Of a stretch of 64,000 nt of DNA, positions 37,551-47,667 are shown one piece after another (the stretch's first letter is position 1; every line of letters starts with the position of its first letter). A program made the position numbers and the translations under genes. The notes below the pieces were generated by a model, which made no database searches, was not told the origin of the DNA, and worked only from the letters and a program-made list of their open reading frames with translations. This stretch comes from Cystobasidiopsis lactophilus (Eukaryota > Basidiomycota > Agaricostilbomycetes > Agaricostilbales > Chionosphaeraceae), in assembly GCA_001599975.1 (NCBI GenBank), contig BCIO01000001.1, positions 2,952,293-3,016,292 on the forward strand. Reading direction: 5' to 3'.

Positions 37551-40500
37551 ATGACTTTGCGCTACGAGGACATGCTGGGCGACCATTCACCCTATACCGG
37601 AAACGCCGACTTCCATGATGCAGGCCTGGGATTGGGTGCGCCAGCTGGCCCTCTGGTTTCTCCCGCAACCTTTTGACAAAAAGGAGAAGGCGGCTCGTAT
37701 CACGACGGTGTGGCTGGAGGGAGCGGTGAGAGGCTGCTCGGGACCTTGCTGCGCCACTTTACTCATGCGCTCTGGCCACAGCTTTCGACGGCTCAGGCTC
37801 ACAATTCGGCGACTACGGCTCTAATACGTATCATCATTCTGGTGAATGTCCCTCTTCATGCTGCCGCAGGATCTAAACTGTGAACAGAATCTGGTCTCCC
37901 GTACTCCGGATCAGCCGACCTTGGGTATGGAGCCCACCACGGCACTCCTCTGGGCCACGAAGACCTGTTCGGCCAGCAGTCATCACGAGATTGGAACGAC
38001 CCTTTCCCCGGCGCCAGCCACGACTTTGGCGGCTCTAACTTTGGCGACGACTATGCCAGCGGCCTGTCGGGCGGGTTAGACGGTGAGGCCTGGGGGCGCC
38101 TTCGGAAGCCGCGCAGGTCTCCTCGGCTGAGTTTGACCCAGACGCACACCACTCTTTGCATGGCTTCGACGGCAATGCTATGCATGGGCTCGACAATTTT
38201 GACTCGCTGGGCAGCTACGGAGGGCTCGGCGGCGATTACGGAGAGCTCGGCTCCAGCCCCTCGCAGCACGTCCATTTCGCTGAGACCACACCAGTGGGAG
38301 ACGGCTATCATGGCGGCTTTGACGCGTTGCAGGACGACGGCCTTCATGGCGGCTTTGACGCGTTGCAGGGCGACGGCCTTCATCGCGGCTACGAGGACGG
38401 CCTGCAAGGCTTGTCATCGAGTTTTGACCAATTTGGGCTGGAGTCTGAATCGGACCTTTCTCATTTGGCGCCATTTGATAGCGGCGGCTTGCACAACCCA
38501 GGACTTTCGCCGTTCGGGTCGCCAGACGCTTTGGGCCTGGGCCACTCCAGCCGCCTTTTCGACGACCCACTCTACCATCGTGACTCTGCTGACATGTTTG
38601 GGACTGGCTCTGCGTACGGAAGCGGTGGATCGTCGGCCATGGCTGACGAGCTGTTGCGTGACTACCAGGGCCACGGTGGCGACTTTTCGCCGAGATCGTA
38701 CGACTCGTATGGCGACAGCTTCCATCTCGGCGAAGGCGGCGAAGCTCACCCGCTATTCACCGATCCCTCATACACTTCTGCTGCTGGCGATCATGGCGCG
38801 TACCAAGTGCGTCCTTTGTGCCCTTTGGCTCGGGGTGATCCCCGATTCTGAAGTCGCAACGAGCAGGACTTGCTTTTGTTTCAAAACCAACTGGACTCGA
38901 ATGCTGCGCTGGACGATTCCGAGCGCCAGAGGCGTTGGGGTGAGCGCCTGGCCTGGGAGCAGCTGGACAGAGCGGAACAAGAGGCGCGCTTCGCCCGCAT
39001 GGGGTCGCCGGATCGAGACGTTCTTGGCTTGCAGCATTTCTGGGCGGCTCAGCTGGACGACCCCGGCTACCAAGAGCGGAGGATTCAGACAGGTTGGGAC
39101 ACCGATGGATATCTGTCGGCCAGCTACGCTTTGTCCAGCCCCGTGCTCAACAAGTAATTGTTGTCGCTGACTTTAAACTCTCTGGACTGAGTCTGTTTCC
39201 CATCTAGGTACTCCTCTTACTTCAACCCCGACTATCCTACAAACCGATCGCTTCACTCGTTCGTGGACCCCAACTACCTGGCGGCGTCCGACCTCGCAGC
39301 TTTCAGCAATCAGCTCAAACTAGACCAGACATTGGATCGGCAAGAGAGAGACCGACGCTGGAGAGAAAGGCTCGTATGTCCTTCCTTGCTCTTCCACACC
39401 GCCACCAGAACACTGACTGAGCGCGAAAGGCTTGGGAAGCGCTGGAAGAAGCAGAGCAAGTTTATTCCGTCTTTTTCGAGAATCTGTGTCCATGCTGAAG
39501 ATGTTCTGTGGGGTCCACAGGCGGCACCGGCGACTGACCGAGATGAGAGAAGAAGAGCGCATGATTTTGGGACTGGGATCGGTTCGCCTATTCCCTTTCA
39601 TGTTTGTCAGAGCTGCTGTTGAGTGCGGTCGTCAGAATGGCCTCCACGGCCATCGCCACAATTTCGATTACCGCCAGTACTTTGGCGACGGCAGGTTTGA
39701 CCGCATGCGCCTCCAGCTCTCTGAGCCTTTGGCTCGAATCTACCAGCCATTCATCGAGCGGCCCTTTTCGCCAGCTGTCTTCAAGTCTCGCCAATGGGAG
39801 TTGGCGGCCTCGTACTACGACCTGCTGCGCTACGAGAACGAGCTGCGAAAGGCCAAGATCTCGGACCTGGAGCGCCAACGCCTGTGGAGGGAAAGAGTAG
39901 CTTGGCAGCAGCTTGATGAGGCAACGAGGCGGGCGCGGTGGATGCGCATGAGAGAGCAAGAGAAGCGCCGCCTAGGATTGGGGAGGAACCGCTTCTTTGG
40001 TGGGTTTTGGCAGGCTCGCGCATGGACCCCCCTGACACTATGACGAACAGGCTCTCGCTATCATACTCTTGGACAAGGCTATGGATTTCATGGACGTTCT
40101 ATTAGTGAGCCAGCCTCTTATACCCGACCTCGCCACGACCTGCTCAGCTTTCTACAGATCCAAGATATGCTACCAACACCCGGCTTCGTTACAATCTTCC
40201 TGTGCCACTGCAGCAGCGCTTCTCGCCTTTCCTTCGCAACACTTACAACATCAACCGGGGGCTCCCGCTTCAAGGCTACCGCAGTCAAATCGCGAACCAG
40301 AGACTGGCCGCAAATGCCCGCAACGAGCATTTGAAGAACCTTTCTCTAGCGCAGCTGCGTGAACGCGAGCGTACTACCAAGCATTTGCTGAACAGGCTCG
40401 ACAAGGTATCATTTCTGCCCTCCACTTATTTTGCGGATGGATTGGCTCAAGGCTCCTCCTCTGCATGCTGCAGGAGAAGATGATTGCCAACGGTCACCTC

Positions 40501-40565
40501 ACCGGTGCGCATACATGGCGTTCTCCTCAGGCCCTCCGCAGGATCGGGGCCTCACTGCCTCGATG
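37551..40565 (+). CDS. Unrecognised protein: Gly/Asp/His/Ser-rich N-terminal half and three charged W-R-E-R-x-A-W repeats
   Basis: No known family recognised. Early exons 37551-37635, 37690-37725, then about 37783-37840 and on, join in frame to MTLRYEDMLGDHSPYTGNAD and a low-complexity region (SGSADLGYGAHHG, HDFGGSNFGDDYASG) with three 12-residue repeats at 38300-38410. The C-terminal half has three diverged helical repeats: DSERQRRWGERLAWEQLDRA (about 38910), DRQERDRRWRERL-AWEALEEAER (about 39335-39521) and DLERQRLWRERVAWQQLDEA (about 39865). Each is preceded by a D-L-x-x-(F/Y)-x-N-x-L helix and followed by an Arg/Met-rich segment ending L-G-L. A degenerate fourth (LSLAQLRERERTTKHLLNRL) is near 40345. 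One intron uses a GC donor. No signal peptide or membrane helix is seen. Confidence 0.7.
38300..38410 (+). repeat. Three 36-bp in-frame tandem repeats
   Basis: Units at 38300-38335, 38336-38371 and 38372 onward encode DGYHGGFDALQD, DGLHGGFDALQG and DGLHRGYEDGLQG. The first two units are nearly identical at DNA level and the third is diverged. They lie inside the low-complexity half of the repeat-protein gene. Confidence 0.88.
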
Positions 40566-40614
40566 ACCCTTCTTCCATTTCCGGCAAGCAGTCTCGAAAG
40601 GGCCCGGAGTGGCT

Positions 40615-41537
40615 TCAAAATTCAAACGCTTTGTCCATATCCTTCCGGAGCAGCTCCCTCATGCCTTCAGGCATCAGCGGTTCGCCGTTCGCCGTCGCAA
40701 TGTACCGAAACGGCATTTCGGTCGACTCGTGTTTGTTGAACGTAATCGTAGGAAAGTCGACGTATGGAATTTGACCCAAAGGCACTGTTGTATCCCGAGC
40801 CCAAACTTCAGCAAAACTCGAACCTTGTCACAAGCGGGAGCAAACCGCCACCTTTGTCTTTGACGACTGTCTTGGTCACGGCAACGGCGGTGTCTGTTGT
40901 CATTTGTATTCTGCATCAGCACGGAGACCTGTAAGAGCCTGCTGTGTATTCCTTGTACAGGAAAACGACATACTTTCCCAAGTGGCGGCCAGCATACCCT
41001 AGTTTTCGAAGCTCAGAAGTCCTATCACGTGGTGGATCATCCCCTAGAACGCCTCTGAGCTTGGCTCCGAAGTCGCAAGAGCATAATGCGCACCCAAAAT
41101 GCCGCCAAACAAGAAGATTGAAAAGGACTCTCCGTCCTCTGGCGAGAGCTCGGCCTCCGCCTTGGGGTCAAGCAAGCAGACCTTGCCAAATTCATTCTTC
41201 TGGGCGACCACGCTTTCGATTGATTCTTGGGTGCAAGAGCAAGAAGGGAATTGCGTGGTTAGCTCGTTGGTCAAAAAGGTTTTCGACAGAGCCGTCAGGT
41301 TGGAGAAGAGCACGGCGTTTCTGGCCATATCATTTCAGTAGGGTGAGATCGAGCACATAGTGCGTTACGACACCAGACGCACTTCTCGCCCACCGTCTGA
41401 CAGATGTGCCGGTATTCTTTCAAGACCCAGATGGGCACGCCGTCGAAGCCCAGGTCGCTGGGCTCCATGTGCTCTGCAGCTCGTAAGCTATAGGAGTGTT
41501 GCTTGTCGAAGCCCTTACCTATTGCAAATGTGGTCAT
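40615..41537 (-). CDS. SFM1: SPOUT-family protein arginine methyltransferase Sfm1
   Basis: Sfm1 is the SPOUT methyltransferase that monomethylates an arginine of ribosomal protein uS3. The first exon MTTFAI joins across a 45-nt intron to EHMEPSDLGFDGVPIWVLKE, matching yeast MKYIIEHMEEG...WVILEY. Further blocks are VCLLDPKAEAELSPEDGESF, SIFLFGGILGDDPPRDRTSE with the trefoil-knot cofactor loop, LGKVQMTTDTAVAVTKTVV, and the last exon IPYVDFPTITFNKHESTEMP then FRYIATANGEPLMPEGMREL. The protein is full length. It is the first of seven consecutive minus-strand genes and its stop lies 49 bp from that of the convergent repeat-protein gene. Confidence 0.93.
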
Positions 41538-41793
41538 CTCAATGCCGGACGAACGAGACAGTAATGTCAAATGTGGATGAACGAGTTCAAAAGCGCATCG
41601 GCCCCTCAGGGTCGAGGGCTAGCTGGAAAAGCTTTCGATATACTCTGCTGGGAGAAACAAGCTGGCCCAAACATGTTTTACAATGAGGCAAACCCAGGGC
41701 CTTTGAAGATGCCGTGGCCCACGCTCTGGGATGGTGAAATCGTTCACCAAAAGGATGCCAAACCCTTGTACCGGAGACTATTATTGAACCCAT

Positions 41794-42217
41794 TCACGGC
41801 CCTTCAGCACCTCCGCCACCTGGCAAATGGGCCGTCAGTCGTACACTGACAATAAAAAAAAGCGAGTGATGCGCACCTAGAGTCATAGCCCTCCCTTTCC
41901 TGTTGGAGCAGAGGGAGCATTAGGGCTTCAGGAGACCAAAGGACAACTGGGTCAACTTGAACGCACCCTTCGATGACCAGCCTCGGGGCTTCGTAAAGGG
42001 AGTTGACGACCGCACATCGTTTGAGCTGCTCCACATCCTTCTCGGTCTCCTTCATCCACGCTTGCAGCTCTGGGCCGTCCGCAGGGGCGCTCAGCTTTGG
42101 GCGAAACTTGAGTTCGGCCTGGTTGACAAAATAGTGGCGGAAGTTGTAGGACGCAAAGCTGTTGGCGGCTTGAAGGTACGCCTTGTGCAAGGTGGCAATC
42201 TTTTGCGCTGCGGCCAT
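41794..42217 (-). CDS. ISD11: LYR-motif protein Isd11 (LYRM4), mitochondrial Fe-S cluster assembly
   Basis: Isd11 stabilises the cysteine desulfurase Nfs1 in the mitochondrial matrix. MAAAQKIATLHKAYLQAANS is followed by FASYNFRHYFVNQAELKFRP and EKDVEQLKRCAVVNSLYEAP then RLVIEG, aligning throughout with yeast Isd11. Exon 1 is 41967-42217; the tail comes from two small exons separated by introns with good CTAAT and CTGAC branch sites, giving KGRAMTLGGGAEGP and a stop at 41794. The last 14 residues depend on those splice calls. Confidence 0.88.
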
Positions 42218-42467
42218 TTTGGTTCGGCGAATGTGTTTGGGCGCTAGAGAAGTAGATGTGGTGTGTGTGATTTGATGCTGGAGCGGGCGTTGCGGAGAGG
42301 AGGCAAAAAGCAGAAGGAAGCTCAGCTGGCGTGGTGGCTCGGAGCAAGCAAGACGATGCGCGATGTCTCTCTCAGTTGCGCATTCAAACTAGGTATGGTT
42401 GTGGCTGGGATCTTATGTACTCTCAAGACACACTCGTCACAACCCTGGCAGCCCTTGTCAAATTGCA

Positions 42468-43631
42468 TCACCGCCCAGCCATACTGGAAAGCTGGGCTCT
42501 CAGAGATATGACGGTCTCTCGGTCTTTGGGAGGTAAGGCGTCGATTTGAGACTGCGACAGGCTCATCACTTGCTGGATCAACTGGGCCTGGGCGGCCGCT
42601 GCGACCGGAGCCCCCTGCTGCGGCTGTGGCGGCGGCTGTGGCGGCGCCTGCTGCATCGGGGTCTGGTACGACGGCTGGGGCGCAGCAGGTTGGGAGTAGT
42701 AAGGTGGCTGGGGCGGCGCAGGCAGGCCGAAAGAGGGCGGTGCGGCGGCGGATTGCTGGGGCAGCGAGGAAGCGAGCATGCGCTGGAGGATAGACGGATC
42801 GACGACCTTCATGAGGACCATGGCTTGGAACAAAGCGTACGCAAGCTGCGGGTTGGCGTTGAGCAGGTTGCGAGCTTGCTCGGGCGACGTGGTGACGAGC
42901 GACTTTGGATTCGAAGCTGCTTGAGCTTTGATCCCGGGAGAGAACGCAAAGCAGGTGATCTACCTTCATTTGAGACATGATATCGAGCAGTTGGTCTGGC
43001 GGCATGGTAGCCAGCGTTTGGGTGATGGAGTCGGTGGCGGTCATGCCTGGTGGTAAGGGGATGCCGCTGGGCAGATTCTCGGGCAACCCTCCCGGGCCCT
43101 TGCCAAGCGGTGCTGCGCGAGGCCCGCCTGGACCTCCTCCGTCCCTGGGTGCCCCCGGCCGCTGCTTTTCTGGCTCTGCAATGTCGACTCGGATGCTCCG
43201 ACCTTCGAGCTCGTAGCCGTTCAGGTTGCGGACTGCCGAGGCAGCAGTTTCGTAGTCTGCGTACTCGACAAACCCTGGCATGGGATCTCTCATCAGCACG
43301 AACCACCAGAGAAGGCGCTAAGCAGCAGAAATCGGAAAGAACAACGCACCGAAGCCCTTCATTTTGCCAGACTCCCTGTCGAACACCAGCCTGGCGCTCA
43401 GCACAGGCCCCACGGTACGAAAAGCCTATGAACAGCAATCCAAGAGTGAGCTACCAGAGCTGCAAGGCGCTCAATGAGCGCAGCTTGGCGGACAAGCGGC
43501 GCACCTCATGCAGAGCTTCCTCCGTCTGTTCTCAACAACGCCACTCAGACTGAGGCGACGTCAGTATAGCAAAGGGAGCTGACCGTAGTATAGGACAGGT
43601 TGCCAACAAAGACTCGCGCGGAACCCGACAT
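42468..43631 (-). CDS. RNA15: Rna15/CSTF2-type cleavage and polyadenylation factor subunit (RRM protein)
   Basis: The RNA-binding subunit of cleavage factor IA/CstF, which reads U/GU-rich signals during mRNA 3' end formation. The RRM begins MSGSARVFVGNLSY (RNP2) and continues over several exons to GFVEYADYETAASAVRNLNG (the RNP1 region and helix 2) and YELEGRSIRVDIAEPEKQ. A hinge follows: LATMPPDQLLDIMSQMK, then ARNLLNANPQLAYALFQAMV for Rna14/CstF77 binding. A Pro/Gln-rich stretch leads to the C-terminal helical domain QQVMSLSQSQIDALPPKDRE, the Pcf11-binding module. Exons are closely packed with introns of about 50-60 nt. Confidence 0.92.
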
Positions 43632-44200
43632 TTTTGAAGCGGTTGGAGAAGCGCAAGGGAGAAATGGTCGCCAGGCCAGCCGATGCTCCGCCTTGCGGGT
43701 GGCGGTAACGAAGGCGTGGCCAAGCCTCTTGAGCATGCCCACGATGATATTGATAATGCCCAGCAAGCCTTTCAATACACACTAAGATAGTACAAGCTGT
43801 TACAAGCTGTCGGAGCGTCTCAACCAAGTCGCTGCTCCCTTTGCGTCCAGTGCACGAGGTGCAAGTGGCAAGGTGCAGAGCCCCTCTTGATGCGAGACGT
43901 GAAGCAGGAGCGGAATCCTGCTTCGTCCATCGAATATCCGCGGCTTGCCCAATGTTGATCGCCAACGCAAACGTCCACCCAGCCCCTGTTGCCACGGGCG
44001 ATCTGGATCGGCATATTATCCGAAGGCCATCCTCACGGACGACGGTTTTGTCGCCAATCTGAGGATAGGCGACCTGGCCAGAGGAAGGCAGGCTGCGAAT
44101 ACGTTGCGCAGCTCCACCCAGAGTCGACGAACTCAGACCACCACCAACCCGTTGCCCCGGAGGCCGAGGTATGACTGGCTCACTAGAAAGATGAATCAGA
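43632..44200. other. Spacer upstream of RNA15 and downstream of IES6
   Basis: About 570 bp. A minus-strand open frame crosses it (about 43561-44244), but its residues match no family and its upstream end falls in the IES6 last exon in another frame. I see no supported gene. Confidence 0.35.
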
Positions 44201-45017
44201 TCACCAGGACGTGGGGATGATGTGAAGGCCTTTGGAGACCTCACCTGTTGCGGGCTTTATCAGAAGTGAGTGTCAGCTTTGTTCTTATAGCGAAAGGAAG
44301 AAGAAGAAGAAGGGACGCCTACAAAGCTCTTCAGCATCTCATACACCTCTGTACTGTGGTAGCGTAGCTGGCTCTTGGGATCGGTGTACGCCGCCTAGCG
44401 ATATGCGTTGCCAAAATGAGGTGCCGATGGAAAGGGGAACGGAGAGCTAGACGTACAGGCAAACCAGTGATGTCGCAGTACTTCTTGGCCGGCAAAAGAG
44501 AAGGGGGAGCCTCGACGGAGAAGTCTTTGAGCGCGAGCGCAAATAGTGCTCGTCAAATCGGCTGCAATGGCTCATAAAGACCACAGGACGAGCCTTACAG
44601 TGCACAGTGGGCTTGCTGGTAGTCTCTGCTGACTCGACGGCGGCCGACACTTCCCTCGACGACTTGGCGGGCAGCTTGCCAATGACCCGGTCGCGCTCGG
44701 TGGCCAGGACTTGCTTGAGAGTCTTGTTGCGCCGCGAGACGTTCTTGGCAATGTAGGCGGCACTCTTCCATGGCTTAGGCTCGAGGGCGAACCTGCGTGG
44801 ACCGCCGTGCGATGAGCCAAGACGGGGCGGATTGCCTCGCCAAAGGACGCACGAATACTGCTCTGCCAAGGAGTATCCTTCCTCTGGCGCTTTGCGGAAG
44901 CCCTTCGGTGGCCTGAAGAGCCCTGCTTAGCAGTGTGCGCCAAGCGCCAGTGCCGCACCTACATTTTGACTGACGCAAACTGAACGCAACGCCGTCCAAG
45001 TCGAAGAGGCTCCTCAT
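44201..45017 (-). CDS. IES6: INO80 chromatin-remodelling complex subunit Ies6 (YL1_C domain)
   Basis: Ies6 pairs with Arp5 in the INO80 nucleosome remodeller. The exons read MRSLFDLDGVAFSLRQSK, CHRRASAKRQRKDTPWQSS, FALEPKPWKSAAYIAKNVSR then RNKTLKQVLATERDR (the conserved RNxxLKQ block), and VEAPPSLLPAKKYCDITGLP joined across an intron to AAYTDPKSQLRYHSTEVYEM. KYCDITGLPAxYTDPKxxLRYH is the diagnostic YL1_C signature. The last exon gives PATGEVSKGLHIIPTSW. The start at 45017 is chosen for good spacing; an in-frame Met at 45065 is possible. SWR1 subunit YL1/Vps72 also has this domain but is much longer and acidic. Confidence 0.85.
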
Positions 45018-45144
45018 CGCAACGCGCTTGGACTCATGGGCGCATGGGCACCACCTCAGTTCCATTTCGCGCTATTGGGTTCATGTACCACTCCTACTAG
45101 ACTATAGAAGATTGCAGGTCCTTTCAAAGCGAAGTACACCCTAA

Positions 45145-47245
45145 CTAAAGCTTTGGAGGAGTTCCGGGAGCACCAGGAGCACCAGGAGCCAGGCTCGATG
45201 TACGAGGCGGGCTGTGCTTGATGAGAGCTTCTTTGGCTCCTCGACCCAAGGCGGGCATCAAAGGGGTGCGCAGTGGGTGCTGGGAGAAGGGGTCGGCTGT
45301 GGCTGGCCGTGGCTGGGCGAACAGGCTGCCCTGCACGTCTTTGAGAGCAGAACGACGGTGCAGCGGTCGATGTAGGCCAACTGTTGGCGCGGCGGTGTTG
45401 GGGCGGCGACAGGAGGGGAGAGTGTGGCTGCCCAGCTTTGGGTCGAAGATGGGCGGCTGGGAGGGGATTTCGGGGCGAGAGTCACTGGATGATCGGGTGC
45501 GGATGGATGGCGAATAGAACGAAGAAGACACTTTGGCGTGCCCTGGTATGAGCTTGGCCAAGATCTCCCGGGAGCGCGAGGCAGTCAGCTTTGGCGTGAC
45601 GCTCTTGCTCAACTTGTTAAGCACGTTGAACTTTGTTCAAAAGTTAGGAAAGGGTATGCTGGTGCGCGCAAACGGAAAGACGCACGCTACGCGATGGATC
45701 TAGCACAGGTGCGGAGCAGGAGAACTTGGTCGGGACCAAAAACTGGCCGAAGGTTTCCGCTCAGCACCGGCATAAGGTGTGGGAAGGGGCCACGTAAATG
45801 CGCTCACCTTTTCGTTTGCGATGGATTTGCCGGTGATGCTGAGCCGGTCCTTGACCTCGTAGGAAAACATCCATTTGCCGCCCCTGCCCTCCTTGCCACA
45901 CACGTTCCAGACGCCATTCTTTCGGATAGTCAAGCTGGCCTGGCGAGTCAGATAGTCCTGATCGCCAACGAGGAGCTTGCGCAGACAAGGAGCGGCCTGC
46001 ATCTTGGCCGCGTTGTACGGAAGTGGCTGCGCGCCCACTGGCTCGTACTCGAGCTCGCCGGTGTGGTGGTTGCGCTGGCCGAGCCGAAAGTGCACTAGCT
46101 GCTCCCGCCAGCCTTCTTGATCAAATACTAGCGTGATCCGGTCTGAGAAAGGGATCTCGCTCGAGTCGACAGGTTGCTGTTTGCGCGGCGACGAAGAGGG
46201 AAGCGGAAGGTAGATTTCGTAGAGGTCGGGGTGCATCGCTGGGTCAAGGACCGGGCGCTTGCTGGATGCCGTCGTCGGGGACGACAGCGGAGAAGAGTGG
46301 GCGAACCTGCCATCCGAAGTCACCGCCCGCCGCCGCTTCATCTTGTTCGCCTTGTCCAACCCCACGTCGGCAGCTTTCCGGCCGCTTGCCAGGAGGGCTA
46401 CCGTCGATTCATTGCTGACTGAGCGTAGGTGCCGTGGGCAATTGGGGCCTTGTAACGCTGCATCTGGATCGCAGTAGGCCGATAAAGTGAAGACCGACGC
46501 GTTGTCGTCTTCTTCCACCACGCTTTGTGGAGCGCAAGCCGTCGAGCTGAGCTCCAACTGCCGCTGAGAATGCAGCAAGCCTGCTTTCCCGAATGTAAAC
46601 GTTGATTCCGACCGCCAGATGCCGTCCAACGTCTTGGCCTGCTGCACGTTCCAAGGGGTGGCTTCAAGAGAATCGACCAGCGTAGCAGCAGAGTCTTGAG
46701 ACTGAGCGCTGTCCGTGCAAGACATGCCTGCGGACATTTGCAGCGCGAGAGAGGAAGGTGGGACGAAAGCACCGGGAGAGCCTTGGCGCCTTTTCGCCTT
46801 GAGATCTTCGTACTCCGGGGACCCTGTGGTGCAACAAAAGTGTGAGGTTCCCATTCAGAATAGGCACGGATGAGGGTCCCCAGGGGAACGTACCTCTCTG
46901 ACTGATGGGCAGGTCGTCGGGGCTTCGCTCCACCGAGTCGTCAAGCCCCAAGCCAAGTGGCAACGAGGGCTCGTCGTCGAAGTCCAGATTGGCGTCACTC
47001 ATTGAAAAAATGCGGCCAGACCAGACGATGGGAATGGACGCAGTAGAGTCACCACGGCGCATGCGTGAGGATCCGCTGGCGGGCGAAGATAGCATGCTGT
47101 CGTCCGGCCAGTTGCCCGCTCCTCCCACAGTGGACGAGGGCGAGGATCGCTTGTTGGAGTAGGGACTTTCGTGATAGAGACCCCCGGTGCCGTCAGACCT
47201 TGGGGATCGAAATCGGGGTGTGCATGGGCCCTCTGGGGTTTGCAT
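45145..47245 (-). CDS. Unknown conserved-looking protein, Ser/Pro-rich with one structured core
   Basis: I cannot name this family. The N-terminus (MQTPEGPCTPRFRSPRSDG) and middle are Ser/Pro-rich with SP/TP sites. A folded core lies at about 45760-46230: MHPDLYEIYLPLPSSSPR, ITLVFDQEGWREQLVHFRLG, LEYEPVGAQPLPYNAAKMQA, LRKLLVGDQDYLTRQASLTI and RKNGVWNVCGKEGRGGKWMF then SYEVKDRLSITGKSI. It is rich in aromatic and beta-strand-like segments. After two short introns a basic Ser/Pro-rich tail runs to GAPGTPPKL. No signal peptide or membrane helix is seen. The core looks like a ligand-binding or scaffolding beta domain, but I do not assign a function. Confidence 0.65.
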
Positions 47246-47667
47246 CTCGAACGAAAATGCTTCAGAGGTCCAAAAGGTCACTGCAGCAATGTGGATGCCA
47301 ATCCAGGAGCAAGAGGAATGGCCATTCTCCAAAGGGGGCGGTTCCTTCCTTTAGGAGTTGTGCATGAAAAACTGAGCCAGTTGGTGTGTTGGCATGATTC
47401 TTGACCGCATTACGAACAGAGCCAGAGCGCCTGGCACTTTTGTAAATTGGCCTGGCATTTCTGGGACATATGATCGACAAAACGAATTGACGACAGGACA
47501 GACAAGGTTCGGATTCGGCGCAAGATAAGTAGGCGGCAGCAATAATCAGCCACGCACGATGCGCCGGATTGCGTTCGGGGAATCGATTGCAATAATCTCT
47601 CTTTGATGGTCTAGGCTGTGTACGCTTCTCGTTTGCCCACAAGGGTCATGTTCTACCCTGCAACACT

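Noticed and set aside
41571-41849. Plus-strand open frame between SFM1 and ISD11
   Set aside because: It covers the SFM1 promoter and the antisense of the ISD11 tail exons. No conserved residues or splice logic.
43561-44244. Long minus-strand open frame between RNA15 and IES6
   Set aside because: It overlaps the real last exon of IES6 in another frame, shows no family motifs, and its composition looks like GC-driven open sequence.
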